Assembly (NCBI RefSeq): GCF_005116445.1
Contig: NZ_SWBQ01000003.1
Location: forward strand, 186,001-250,000
Reading direction: 5' to 3'
DNA length: 64,000 bases
From: Pedobacter frigoris
Lineage (GTDB): Bacteria; Bacteroidota; Bacteroidia; Sphingobacteriales; Sphingobacteriaceae
Part shown: in pieces, positions 43,137-52,412 of the stretch
How positions within the stretch are numbered: the first letter of the stretch is position 1
Layout of the letters: every line of letters begins with the position of its first letter
Made by a program: the position numbers and the translations under genes
The notes under the pieces: model-generated
Database searches by the model: none
What the model saw: only the letters and a program-made list of their open reading frames with translations
Told to the model about the DNA's origin: nothing

Positions 43137-45464
43137 TTAAAATTTAAAATTCCATGTTACTGAAGGAATAATACCAAATAAGGTAGTTCTCACAACCTGT
43201 GTCTGACTTGGATTGTCCGGATTATCTTCGAAATCAATTGAAAAGGCGTTTTTACGGTTGTATAAGTTGTATATACCAAATGACCAGCTCGATTGCAGTC
43301 TTTTCCCTGGTTTTCCTTCAAGCGTAGCTGAAACATCCAGACGGTGGTAAGAAGGGGTTCTATAGCCATTCTTTTCAGTATAATAAAATACCGTACGGTC
43401 ATTAATCTGATATTTACCGCTAGGATAAGTTACCGCATTACCGGTGTTATATACGAATACTGAAGAGAATGTCCACCTTGTACTGGCTTTATAAATCCCC
43501 ACAAGAGACAGATCATGCGTCCTGTCCTGCTTTGCATAAAACCACTTACCCTCATTTATCGCATCAAACTGACGCTCAGTTCTGGACCAGGTATAGCCTA
43601 TCCATCCGTTGAACTTTCCAAATCTTTTCTTTAAAAAGAGTTCAATTCCATAAGCCCTTCCATCGCCGTACAAGAGATCCGCTTCCACATTACCATTCCC
43701 TCTCAAGTCAGTCCCGCTTCTGTACTCTATCTGATTCTGCATCCACTTGTAATAAACTTCTGCAGAAAACTCATATTTATCATCATTGAAATTTTTGAAA
43801 TATCCGGTAGCTACCTGATCTGCAATTTCCGGTTTTACATTGTTGCTGTTCATGATGTACAGATCCGTAGGCGAAGTGGAAGTAGAGTTGGACATCAGGT
43901 GTACATTCTGAATATTCCTGGTATACGCACCCTTAAAAGAACTCGAGCCATTTATTTTATAGCTTGCGGAAAATCTGGGTTCCAGATTGATATAATTTTT
44001 AACAAATTCACCGCTTTTATAAGCTGTAACACTGCTTGTGTTCCCATCTGCATCATAGGTCTTAAAATTACCTGGCCCCAATAAAGAGAAACTACTCAGC
44101 CTAAGGCCATACACGAGATTCAGATTGTCATTTACAGACCATTCATCTGAAATATAAGCGGCAGCTTCTAATCCTTTTCTATTCTCATAAGTCGTTTCAT
44201 TTACGCTCGAAGCCTCAGAAGCAGTGAGCTTGCCCGGTGCAATGGTGTGATGGATGGCATTGACGCCGAATTTAATGCTGTGTTTACTATTTAAACTATA
44301 CTCGAAGTCTTGTTTAAGGTTGAAATCTTTAATGGATGAGTTAACTTCAAAATTATTCTCTTCCATAAAGTTCTGGATCACATAATTATAATTGCTGTAA
44401 ATCAGCGAGGTATTCGAAAATAAGCGGTTGCTATACAAATGATTCCACCTCAATGTCACCGTAGAGTTTCCCCAGTTGAAGCCAAAAGTTTCTGAAATAC
44501 CCAGCTTATCTCTTCCAAAATAGCCTGAAAGGAATAAAGTGTTTTTTTCATCAAGCTGATAATTGGCTTTGGCGTTTAAATCATAAAAAAACAGCGTATT
44601 ACCATTAATAGAGCTGTCTGGCGACAAGGCTAAAAATGCATCCAGATAGGTCCGCCGTCCACTGATCATAAAAGAGCCCTTGTCCTTTACAATAGGTCCT
44701 TCAACCTTTACCCTCGAAGATATCAATCCCAGGCCACCTTCTGCCGTATAAGTTTTCCGGTTTCCGTCGTTCATTTTAATATCCAATACAGAAGCCAGTC
44801 TACCGCCATATTGGGCGGGCATTCCCCCTTTATAAACGCTAACATCTTTTATCGCATCAGAATTAAAGGTGGAAAAGAAACCCAATAAGTGAGAAGCATT
44901 GTAAACCGGCGCCTCATCCAGCAAAATCAAATTCTGATCTGTAGAGCCTCCCCTAACATAAAAACCACTGTTCCCTTCTCCCGCAGATTTTATTCCGGGA
45001 AGCAACTGCAATGTCTTCAGAACATCTCTTTCTCCCAGCAAAACAGGCACATTATTGATTTCTCTGACATTTATTTTTTGAAGTCCCATTTGTGGACTGC
45101 TTACATTTTCATCTCTTTTCGTTGCTGAAATCACCACTTCAGTCAATTGATTATCTTCAACCAGTGCAAGATTAAGTCTTATATCCTTGCTTACAGTAAT
45201 ACTCTGTTTGATCGTTTTGTAGCCTATAAAGCTGATTGAAGCTTCGTAATTTCCTTCTGGGATACTGACAGAATAAAATCCGTAAGAATTGGTCACCGCT
45301 CCGCCGCTGGTTTTCCCTGTGAGTTTTACACTCGCACCTATCAGCGTCTCTCCCGTACCGGAATCGGTAACCGTACCATTGACCGTGAATTTATTTTGGG
45401 CTATTGACAGCTGACTGAAAAGAATAATAAAGAGTAACAGTACAAGTCTATTTGTATATGGCAT
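43137..45464 (-). CDS. TonB-dependent receptor with carboxypeptidase-like N-terminal domain
   Basis: A 775-residue outer-membrane receptor with a signal peptide (MPYTNRLVLLLFIILFSQLSIAQ), a CarboxypepD_reg-like domain (about 25-105: FTVNGTVTDSGTGETLIGAS, YKTIKQSITVSKDI), a plug (about 115-225: VNNVPVLLGERDVLKTLQLL type, GFYVRGGSTDQNLILLDEAP, VYNASHLLGFFSTFNSDAIK, GGMPAQYGGRLASVLDI) and a 22-strand-type barrel ending IIPSVTWNFKF. The sequence GGSTDQNLILLDEAPVYN is typical of receptors paired with DUF4249. It lacks an STN domain, so it is not a FecR signaller. The likely ligand is a small molecule or peptide; I cannot say which. Confidence 0.94.
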   Translation of the reverse strand: MPYTNRLVLLLFIILFSQLSIAQNKFTVNGTVTDSGTGETLIGASVKLTGKTSGGAVTNSYGFYSVSIPEGNYEASISFIGYKTIKQSITVSKDIRLNLALVEDNQLTEVVISATKRDENVSSPQMGLQKINVREINNVPVLLGERDVLKTLQLLPGIKSAGEGNSGFYVRGGSTDQNLILLDEAPVYNASHLLGFFSTFNSDAIKDVSVYKGGMPAQYGGRLASVLDIKMNDGNRKTYTAEGGLGLISSRVKVEGPIVKDKGSFMISGRRTYLDAFLALSPDSSINGNTLFFYDLNAKANYQLDEKNTLFLSGYFGRDKLGISETFGFNWGNSTVTLRWNHLYSNRLFSNTSLIYSNYNYVIQNFMEENNFEVNSSIKDFNLKQDFEYSLNSKHSIKFGVNAIHHTIAPGKLTASEASSVNETTYENRKGLEAAAYISDEWSVNDNLNLVYGLRLSSFSLLGPGNFKTYDADGNTSSVTAYKSGEFVKNYINLEPRFSASYKINGSSSFKGAYTRNIQNVHLMSNSTSTSPTDLYIMNSNNVKPEIADQVATGYFKNFNDDKYEFSAEVYYKWMQNQIEYRSGTDLRGNGNVEADLLYGDGRAYGIELFLKKRFGKFNGWIGYTWSRTERQFDAINEGKWFYAKQDRTHDLSLVGIYKASTRWTFSSVFVYNTGNAVTYPSGKYQINDRTVFYYTEKNGYRTPSYHRLDVSATLEGKPGKRLQSSWSFGIYNLYNRKNAFSIDFEDNPDNPSQTQVVRTTLFGIIPSVTWNFKF

Positions 45465-45500
45465 AAATACTTAGTATCCGGTAAAAATAGAAAGAAAATA

Positions 45501-45530
45501 CAAAAGGGGGCATATGTGCCCCCTTTTTAT
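45501..45530. terminator. intrinsic terminator after the OmpA-like gene
   Basis: Arms 45506-45512 and 45517-45523 form a GC-only core (GGGGGCA with TGCCCCC) flanked by A-rich and T-rich tracts on both sides, so it can work in either direction. It lies between the OmpA-like gene (minus, ends 45549) and the TonB receptor start at 45464. Confidence 0.85.
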
Positions 45531-45548
45531 TTCCATAGATGTAGGGTT

Positions 45549-46082
45549 TTAACGGCTGACCTGAAATTCAACACGACGGTTTTTAGCTCTTCCCTCCTCT
45601 GCATCATTAGATGCAACAGGTTGAGCGGCACCGTAGCCTTTTATAGTCAGGTTTGCAGCCGGAATACCCGCATTGATCAGGTAAGATTTAACAGAATTGG
45701 CCCTGTCTACAGATAACGACATGTTGTGTGAGACAGATCCTTCGATCGAAGAATGGCCGTTTAAAACGAATTTTGCGGAAGGATCCTTTTTCATTTCTTT
45801 CGCCATTTTATCGAGCACTTCAAAAGAGGAGGTTTTCAGCACTCCAGAATCAAATTCAAACAATACATTGGTAAAAGTATAATCTGGTTTTTCTTCAACA
45901 GGCGCAGGTTCTGCTTTCTTTTCTACTGGTGCCGGGGGCACAACTTTTTCCTCAACTGGAGTTACTTCTTTCTGTACCGGAGGAGTTGGCTTGGCTGCAA
46001 CTTTTCGTGTTTTACAAGACTGTAAGGTAATGGCAAATAAGGCAAAAACTGCCAATAATAAACTGGTTCTTAAAATTTTCAT
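45549..46082 (-). CDS. OmpA-like peptidoglycan-associated lipoprotein
   Basis: The start at 46082 gives MKILRTSLLLAVFALFAITL followed by lipobox LQSC. A Pro/Glu/Val/Lys-rich linker (about 25-65: TPPVQKEVTPVEEKVVPPAP) would span the periplasm. The C-terminal OmpA domain (about 70-177) has FEFDSGVLKTSSFEVLDKMA, FVLNGHSSIEGSVSHNMSLS, VDRANSVKSYLINAGI and GAAQPVASNDAEEGRAKNRR ending VEFQVSR, with the conserved Asp and Arg that bind diaminopimelate. The 177 residues suit a Pal-type protein tethering the outer membrane to peptidoglycan. An upstream ATG would add a basic leader and is unlikely. Confidence 0.93.
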   Translation of the reverse strand: MKILRTSLLLAVFALFAITLQSCKTRKVAAKPTPPVQKEVTPVEEKVVPPAPVEKKAEPAPVEEKPDYTFTNVLFEFDSGVLKTSSFEVLDKMAKEMKKDPSAKFVLNGHSSIEGSVSHNMSLSVDRANSVKSYLINAGIPAANLTIKGYGAAQPVASNDAEEGRAKNRRVEFQVSR

Positions 46083-46366
46083 TTGTTTATAATTTGTTTC
46101 ATTTGTGATGAAGCGATCAGATTTTTTACTTGAATAAAATGGCTTTTGCATTCAAGAACTCGCAAGCTCGGTTTATTCATGCCAAGCATGGTTTTAATAA
46201 ATCATAACGGCTTCATTTGTTGTTTGTGTTTATGTTCGTAATAATATAAATAAGTATCCTATTCTAAAAAGACAACATGTAACTAAAACGCAACAAACCA
46301 TAAAATCATATGAATGAACATGATTTTCATGAAAAAACTTTTACATCCTGAGGGTGTTGTTATCAA

Positions 46367-47404
46367 ATGGCACTCATCAATTTTACCAGTAAGGGCATTT
46401 ATTGTAAACAGGGCGACTTTTACATTGACCCATGGAAGCCTGTAAAACTGGCTGTAACAACCCATGGTCATGCAGACCATGTAAAATGGGGAAATGACGC
46501 TTATCTATGTCACGAACTCACAAAACCAATTCTGCATCGACGGCTCGGAGTAGATCTTAAAATTCAGACACTGCGTTATAATGAGGAAATCAGCATTAAT
46601 GGCGTCAAAGTGAGTCTTTTCCCAGCCGGACATGTCATCGGGTCTTCCCAGATCCGCCTGGAGTATAAAGGTGAAATCTGTGTGGTATCAGGCGATTACA
46701 AAGTGGAATATGATGGCATTAGTACAGCATTCGAACCTGTTAAATGTCATTCCTTTGTTTCTGAGAGCACATTCGGTTTGCCTATTTATAAATGGCAACC
46801 GCAGGAAGTGGTTTTGTCTGGCATCAAAGACTGGATATCCGACAACCACGACAAAAAGAAAACAAGTGTATTGGTCGCTTATAGTCTTGGAAAAGCACAG
46901 CGGCTGATCAATGGCCTTGCCGGTTACAGTGATATCTATGTCCACAATTCCATTGCTAACCTCAACGAAGGCTTTATCAATGCCGGTGTTAATCTGCCGG
47001 AAACCATCAGAATCACGGCCGATACTAAAAAAGATGATATGCAAAAGGGAATAGTCATTGTTCCACCTGCGCTGGCCGAGGGACGCTGGATTAAAAACCT
47101 AATTAATCCAGCCACAGGTGCCTGTTCAGGATGGATGCAGGTTCGTGCCGGGCGACGCTGGAGAAGTGCCGATGCAGGCTTTGCATTGAGTGATCATGCA
47201 GACTGGCCGGGATTACTATCAGCCATTAAAGCCACTGAGGCAGAAAAAGTGTACATCACCCATGGTTTTACCGCTACATTTTCTAAATACCTCAATGAAA
47301 TTGGCATTGCAGCCGAAGAGGTGAAAACACAATATGGCAATGAGAATGACGAAGAGGTTCTGGAAACCGCTTCTGAGGAACCGAAAATTGAAAGTCAGTC
47401 GTAA
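46367..47404 (+). CDS. ligase-associated DNA exonuclease (metallo-beta-lactamase/beta-CASP type)
   Basis: A 345-residue nuclease related to SNM1/Pso2 and ligase-associated DNA exonucleases. Motifs are VTTHGHADHVKWG (HxHxDH, residues 33-38), LFPAGHVIGSSQIRLEYKGE, VVSGDYKVEYDGIST and FVSESTFGLPIYKWQ. Downstream are FALSDHADWPGLLSAIKATE and VYITHGFTATFSKYLNEIG. It is the first of four genes of the ligase-associated repair set. The 285 bases before it (46083-46366) hold no gene, only a few weak A/T-rich dyads. Confidence 0.93.
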   Translation: MALINFTSKGIYCKQGDFYIDPWKPVKLAVTTHGHADHVKWGNDAYLCHELTKPILHRRLGVDLKIQTLRYNEEISINGVKVSLFPAGHVIGSSQIRLEYKGEICVVSGDYKVEYDGISTAFEPVKCHSFVSESTFGLPIYKWQPQEVVLSGIKDWISDNHDKKKTSVLVAYSLGKAQRLINGLAGYSDIYVHNSIANLNEGFINAGVNLPETIRITADTKKDDMQKGIVIVPPALAEGRWIKNLINPATGACSGWMQVRAGRRWRSADAGFALSDHADWPGLLSAIKATEAEKVYITHGFTATFSKYLNEIGIAAEEVKTQYGNENDEEVLETASEEPKIESQS

Positions 47405-47430
47405 TTCGTAAACCTAAAACCGTAATCAAA

Positions 47431-49023
47431 ATGAGACGCTTTACCGAACTGATCCAAAAGCTCGAAATGAGCAATAAGACCAACGATAAGATTACCGCGC
47501 TGGTTGAGTATTTCAATGAAGCAGATGATATGGACAAACCTTACGTGATCGCGATGTTCACAGGTAAAAGACCAAAACGTCCGGTCAATACGGCCTTAAT
47601 CAAGCAATGGGCTATAGAACAAAGCGGCATCCCGGAATGGCTTTTTGCGGAAAGCTACCACAGTGTGGGTGATTTAAGTGAAACCATCGCACTGGTCCTG
47701 CCTCCGCCCGAAAAGTCCATCGACCGCAAGTTGCATGAGTGGATCAATGATTTAAGTGCCTTGCACGGAAAAGACGATGCGTATAAAAAGAACTTTATCC
47801 TGGATTCCTGGAATAGCCTGGAAACTCAAGAGCGGTTCATTTTTAATAAACTCATCTCCGGTAACTTCCGGATTGGTGTATCTAACAAAATGCTCGTCAA
47901 TGCATTGGCTAAACAAAGTGATACGGATAGCAATAAGATCATGCACAGCATCATGGGTAAGTGGCAACCTGCAGACATTACCTTCGATGATCTCATACAA
48001 GGCACGCATGTAAATACTGATAACTCATGGCCCTACCCTTTTTGCCTTGCTTATGCCTTAGAAGCGGAACCTGAATCCCTTGGCGAACCCAATGAATGGC
48101 AGGCAGAATGGAAATGGGACGGTATACGCGGACAAGTAGTAAAGCGCAACGGCGAGCTGTTCATCTGGTCGCGGGGTGAAGAATTGGTTACAGATCAATT
48201 TCCTGAACTGCATTTCCTGCTCGATGAATTGCAAGACGGGACTGTACTGGATGGAGAAATACTTTCTGTGAAAGATGGAAAGGTGCAGTCATTTAGTACT
48301 TTACAACAGCGCTTGAACCGTAAGACAATCAATAAATCGCAATTGGAGGAAGCCCCGATAGGTTTCTTTACATACGATCTATTAGAGCTTAATGGCAAAG
48401 ATATCAGGGAGGAATCAATGGCCTCCAGACGGGAAAAGCTGGAAATGGTAATGACAACATTAAAGACCACCGATGTAGTTGCATTATCCCCTACAGTACC
48501 TTTCAACAGTTGGGATGAACTTGCGGAAATCAGGCTATCGTCACGCGACATCAACAGCGAGGGTATCATGCTCAAAAAACGGGATTCTATGTACCATGCG
48601 GGCAGAAAACGCGGTGACTGGTGGAAATGGAAGATCAATCCTTATACAGTAGACACTGTGATGATCTATGCTCAAAAAGGAAGCGGACGAAGAGCCAACT
48701 TCTATACAGATTATACCTTTGCCGTTAGAGATGGCGACAAGTTGATCACCATAGCTAAAGCTTATTCCGGACTTACAGATAAAGAAATCAAAGAGGTAAA
48801 TTCTTTCGTATTAAAGAATGCGGTGGAGAAGTTTGGCCCCGTACGTACTGTGAAGCCTGAGCTTGTTTTCGAAATTGCTTTTGAGGGAATTGCGGAAAGT
48901 AAAAGACATAAAGCCGGACTTGCTTTAAGATTCCCCCGCATCGCCAGGTGGCGTAAGGATAAAAAAGCCGATGAGATCAATACATTGGATGACTTAAGGC
49001 AATTGTTGCAGTCAACTCTATAA
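47431..49023 (+). CDS. ATP-dependent DNA ligase of the ligase-associated repair cluster
   Basis: A 530-residue ligase. Residues 1-200 are the helical DNA-binding domain (FILDSWNSLETQERFIFNKL, GNFRIGVSNKMLVNALAKQS). The adenylation domain has the nucleotidyl Lys in EWKWDGIRGQVVKRNG (Lys at about 228), then WSRGEELVTDQFPEL, VLDGEILSVKDG, FFTYDLLELNGKDIREESMA, EGIMLKKRDSMYHAGRKRGD and WWKWKINPYTVDTVMIYAQK. An OB-fold follows, with RTVKPELVFEIAFEGIAESK. It uses ATP, unlike the NAD-dependent LigA expected elsewhere in the genome. It starts 26 bases after the exonuclease gene. Confidence 0.95.
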   Translation: MRRFTELIQKLEMSNKTNDKITALVEYFNEADDMDKPYVIAMFTGKRPKRPVNTALIKQWAIEQSGIPEWLFAESYHSVGDLSETIALVLPPPEKSIDRKLHEWINDLSALHGKDDAYKKNFILDSWNSLETQERFIFNKLISGNFRIGVSNKMLVNALAKQSDTDSNKIMHSIMGKWQPADITFDDLIQGTHVNTDNSWPYPFCLAYALEAEPESLGEPNEWQAEWKWDGIRGQVVKRNGELFIWSRGEELVTDQFPELHFLLDELQDGTVLDGEILSVKDGKVQSFSTLQQRLNRKTINKSQLEEAPIGFFTYDLLELNGKDIREESMASRREKLEMVMTTLKTTDVVALSPTVPFNSWDELAEIRLSSRDINSEGIMLKKRDSMYHAGRKRGDWWKWKINPYTVDTVMIYAQKGSGRRANFYTDYTFAVRDGDKLITIAKAYSGLTDKEIKEVNSFVLKNAVEKFGPVRTVKPELVFEIAFEGIAESKRHKAGLALRFPRIARWRKDKKADEINTLDDLRQLLQSTL

Positions 49024-49082
49024 CGATCGCTATATACTCCGCTGTATTTTAATCTTGTTTTTAGCTTACTTAAATATTGCCT

Positions 49083-49090
49083 TAATTTTG
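49083..49090 (+). promoter_or_regulatory. possible -7 promoter element for the helicase-pdeM pair
   Basis: TAATTTTG matches TAnnTTTG and lies in the 233-base gap before the helicase gene. If used, the 11-bp tandem repeat at 49106-49160 would lie in the transcript leader. No well-spaced -33 element is visible. Confidence 0.35.
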
Positions 49091-49105
49091 GGTTTTTCCT
49101 GCGAA

Positions 49106-49160
49106 AGCAAGACAATAGCAAGAGAGGAGCAAGAGAAAAGCAAGAGAAAAGCAGGAGAAA
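49106..49160 (+). repeat. five tandem copies of an 11-bp repeat
   Basis: Five unbroken 11-base units (49106, 49117, 49128, 49139, 49150) with consensus AGCAAGAGAAA; units 3 and 4 are identical and the others differ at 1-3 positions. Eleven is not a multiple of three, so it is not a coding repeat. It lies between the ligase stop (49023) and the helicase ATG (49257). Confidence 0.9.
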
Positions 49161-49256
49161 ATTAGAGCTGAACGCTAGGAATCTATAAGCAGAACACAAC
49201 GGGATTGACCTACAATACACCAAACCTATTCTTTCTCTTTTTGTTATATAACCCAT

Positions 49257-51776
49257 ATGAAACTAACCAGCAGCAAAGGATATAAACAGGTCATCACCTG
49301 GCTGAAAAAAAGCAAAAAAAAGCCTTTTAAGTTTCAAACCGATGCCTGGCAATATTATGCTGAAGGTTATTGTGGCCTCGTCAATGCCCCAACAGGATTT
49401 GGGAAGACTTTTTCCATGTTTCTTGCTGTTGTTATTGATGAATTGAATAAAAAAATAGAAACCGAAAAACTAACCAAGGTAAGTAAATCAAAGAAAAGGA
49501 AGCCAAATGGGTTAAAGCTGATCTGGATTACACCTTTGAGATCTCTGGCAAAAGACCTAGCCCGTGCCATGCGTGAAGTCTGCGATGAACTGGAGCTGGA
49601 TTGGATGGTAGGCGTGCGCAATGGTGATACCCCTCAGAGTGAAAAATTAAAGCAGAAAAAGCAAATGCCCGAGGTACTCATCATCACACCTGAAAGCATG
49701 CATTTGCTGCTGGCGCAGAAAAGCACTTTTAATTATTTTGACGAATTGCAATGCATCGTAGCGGATGAATGGCACGAACTCATAGGCAGCAAACGTGGGG
49801 TAATGGCCGAACTAGCCATTTCAAGGATCAAGGGCATGGTCAATAAACATCATCCGGAAAGACTATTAAGGATTTGGGGAATATCCGCTACGATAGGCAA
49901 CATGGAGCAGGCTATGGATGTATTGGTGCCATATGATGATGTCCTCAAAACCATCATCAAGGCTGATATAGAAAAGAAGATCCAAATCAAATCTATCCTA
50001 CCGGATCATATAGACATGTTGCCCTGGGCAGGTCACCTGGGCCATAAACTGGCACATAAGCTGTTGCCCATCATCCATAAAAGCAAAACAACGCTGATAT
50101 TTACAAATACGCGGGGACAGGCAGAATTGTGGTACCAGACTTTGCTGGCGCAGGATGAAACCCTGGCGGGCCAACTGGCCATTCACCATGGGTCTATAGA
50201 CTATGAACTTAGAAACTGGATTGAAGAGGCTATCCATACCGGAGTCTTAAAGGCAGTAGTATGCACCTCCTCGTTGGATTTAGGAGTAGACTTTAAGCCG
50301 GTTGATACTGTAGTTCAAATTGGTTCACCTAAAGGGGTAGCCCGGTTTCTGCAACGGGCAGGACGTAGTGGTCACTCCCCATATGAAACTTCCAAAATCT
50401 ACTTCCTGCCTACTCATGCGCTCGAACTTGTAGAAGCGGCGGCCATCAAGGAAGCCGCCCGGACTCAAAATATTGAAAGCCGGGAACCGGTCGTCATGGC
50501 GTTTGATACTTTGATCCAATACCTCGTTTCGCTCGCAGTGGGTGATGGTTTTGATGACAAGCAGATCTTTTTTGAGGTAAAGCAAACTCATGCTTTCCGG
50601 GAACTGCTGCCGCAGGAATGGAGCTGGATCATGCAGTTTATCACCACCGGTGGCGACAGCCTTACGGCCTATACAGAATTCAGTAAGGTATCGAAGGACG
50701 AGGATGGATTGTGGAAGGTAGAGAGCAGACAGATTGCAATGCGGCATCGGTTGCACATCGGAACTATCGTCAGCGATGCGATGATTAAGGTCAAATATCT
50801 TACCGGAGGCTATGTGGGTATGGTGGAAGAGTCATTTGTAGCTAAGCTAAAACCGGGCAGCAGTTTTTCACTTGCAGGCAGGGTACTGGAGTTTATCATG
50901 ATCAAAGACATGATGGCGATGGTGCGGAAAAGCAAGCAAAAGACTGCCATGAGTCCGAGCTGGATGGGCGGACGGATTTCACTCACTTCCAACTTAGGTG
51001 CAGTGTTGCGACAAAAGTACAATGAAACGCTTGACAAGCAGCATTATGATGAGGAATTGGACTTCATACTTCCACTCTTCGAGCGACAGGCCAAAGTATC
51101 GCATGTACCGAAAAACGACGAGTTTCTGATCGAACTGATCAACACCAGGGATGGTTATCATTTCTTTGCCTATCCTTTTGAAGGCCGACAGGTACACGAA
51201 ATTATGGCGGCACTGATTGCGTATCGCCTGGGTCGGTTAAAGCCGATCAGTTTTTCCATTGCCATGAACGATTATGGTTTTGAATTGCTCAGTGAGCAAC
51301 CCATTCCGCTTGATGAAGCCAATATCAAAGACTTGTTTTCTCCGAAAAATTTAACGGATGATATCGTCGCCAGTATCAATGCTACAGAGATGGCCAGGAG
51401 AAAATTCAGAGACATTGCCTGTATATCCGGACTGGTGTTTCAGGGTTATCCCGGAAAGTATGTGGCCAATAAACACCTGCAATCATCGTCGGCATTATTT
51501 TTCAACGTTTTTAGTGATTATGATAAACATAACCTATTATTGCGACAAGCTTATGATGAAGCGTTTTTTCAGCAGATTGAAGAGCCCAGACTGGCGGCTT
51601 CCCTGCACAGGATACAGCGCAGTAAAGTCGTGATAGTAAAGGCGGAGAGTTACACCCCGCTTTGCTTCCCGATTAAGGTAGACAGTTTGAGAGACAACAT
51701 GAGTAGTGAAGAATTGAGCCAGCGAATTGAACGAATGACTGCTGAGGCAGAGAAAAAGAACCAGAGAAGAAGATAA
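49257..51776 (+). CDS. ligase-associated DEXH-box DNA helicase (Lhr-like)
   Basis: An 839-residue superfamily 2 helicase. Motifs include the Q-like FQTDAWQYYAEG, Walker A NAPTGFGKTFS (Lys at about 50), Ia LIWITPLRSLAKDLARAM, VLIITPESMHLLLAQ, the DEXH box as DEWHELIGSKRG, motif III IWGISATIGNMEQA, then TLIFTNTRGQAELWYQTLLA, VVCTSSLDLGVDFKPVDTVV and QRAGRSGHSPYE. The rest is the Lhr-core C-terminal part that clamps DNA. The last bases of its stop codon touch the PdeM start codon (TAA then ATG), so the two proteins are translated together. It is part of the ligase/exonuclease/PdeM set. Confidence 0.95.
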   Translation: MKLTSSKGYKQVITWLKKSKKKPFKFQTDAWQYYAEGYCGLVNAPTGFGKTFSMFLAVVIDELNKKIETEKLTKVSKSKKRKPNGLKLIWITPLRSLAKDLARAMREVCDELELDWMVGVRNGDTPQSEKLKQKKQMPEVLIITPESMHLLLAQKSTFNYFDELQCIVADEWHELIGSKRGVMAELAISRIKGMVNKHHPERLLRIWGISATIGNMEQAMDVLVPYDDVLKTIIKADIEKKIQIKSILPDHIDMLPWAGHLGHKLAHKLLPIIHKSKTTLIFTNTRGQAELWYQTLLAQDETLAGQLAIHHGSIDYELRNWIEEAIHTGVLKAVVCTSSLDLGVDFKPVDTVVQIGSPKGVARFLQRAGRSGHSPYETSKIYFLPTHALELVEAAAIKEAARTQNIESREPVVMAFDTLIQYLVSLAVGDGFDDKQIFFEVKQTHAFRELLPQEWSWIMQFITTGGDSLTAYTEFSKVSKDEDGLWKVESRQIAMRHRLHIGTIVSDAMIKVKYLTGGYVGMVEESFVAKLKPGSSFSLAGRVLEFIMIKDMMAMVRKSKQKTAMSPSWMGGRISLTSNLGAVLRQKYNETLDKQHYDEELDFILPLFERQAKVSHVPKNDEFLIELINTRDGYHFFAYPFEGRQVHEIMAALIAYRLGRLKPISFSIAMNDYGFELLSEQPIPLDEANIKDLFSPKNLTDDIVASINATEMARRKFRDIACISGLVFQGYPGKYVANKHLQSSSALFFNVFSDYDKHNLLLRQAYDEAFFQQIEEPRLAASLHRIQRSKVVIVKAESYTPLCFPIKVDSLRDNMSSEELSQRIERMTAEAEKKNQRRR

Positions 51777-52412
51777 ATGACCATTAATTGCCGTGGAGAA
51801 GAACTGATACTAAGTAAAGAAAGAGCGATCTATTGGCCGGCTCAAAAGATATTGATCATCAGTGACCTGCATATCGGAAAATCCGCACATTTCAGAAAAT
51901 TTGGGATACAGGTACCCGGTACAGTAGGTTTGACAGATTTGCAGAGACTTACTTCTTTGATGAACGAATATTCACCTGAAACGCTAATGGTTACAGGCGA
52001 TATGTTTCACAACAAGATCAACAGTGATGCTGATGCCTTTTTAGAATGGAGAAGAAGTTATCCTCAACTAAAAGTAGTGCTGATTAAAGGAAACCATGAT
52101 GCACTTAAAAATGCAGACTATGAGGCGCTGGGTATTGAAGTCTACAATAAAGAACTATTGCTCGCCCCGTTTAGGTTTATACATGATAAACCTAAAGAGT
52201 TTGACGAATACTACAACATATCAGGACATATACATCCCGGTGTAGTATTATATGGCAAAGCCAAACAACGATTGAAATTTCCCTGCTTCTACTTTGGAAA
52301 ACATTGCGCAGTATTGCCGGCTTTTAGTGTTTTTACCGGTTTAGCTATTCTAAAACCTGAAGAAGGTGATCAACTATATGCGATTACGCCAGGGAAGGTA
52401 GTTGCAGTTTAA
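51777..52412 (+). CDS. pdeM: ligase-associated DNA damage response endonuclease PdeM
   Basis: A 211-residue metallophosphoesterase with the calcineurin-like metal motifs ILIISDLHIGKSAHFRKFG, LMVTGDMFHNKINSDADAFL, VLIKGNHDALKNADYEAL and YYNISGHIHPGVVLYGKAKQ. PdeM accompanies the ATP ligase, exonuclease and DEXH helicase in many proteobacteria and Bacteroidota. The final 29 bases overlap the end of the convergent ferritin-like gene. Confidence 0.93.
   Translation: MTINCRGEELILSKERAIYWPAQKILIISDLHIGKSAHFRKFGIQVPGTVGLTDLQRLTSLMNEYSPETLMVTGDMFHNKINSDADAFLEWRRSYPQLKVVLIKGNHDALKNADYEALGIEVYNKELLLAPFRFIHDKPKEFDEYYNISGHIHPGVVLYGKAKQRLKFPCFYFGKHCAVLPAFSVFTGLAILKPEEGDQLYAITPGKVVAV

Noticed and set aside
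46083..46366. Upstream gap of the exonuclease gene considered for a small RNA or hairpin
   Set aside because: A weak dyad near 46173-46205 has A/T-rich arms with interruptions; there is no promoter or terminator to support a transcript.
49106..49160. Tandem units considered as a CRISPR array
   Set aside because: Units are 11 bases with no spacers and there are no cas genes in the window.
46367..52412. Ligase/helicase/nuclease cluster considered as an anti-phage defence island
   Set aside because: All four genes match the known ligase-associated DNA repair set, and no defence hallmark genes are adjacent.
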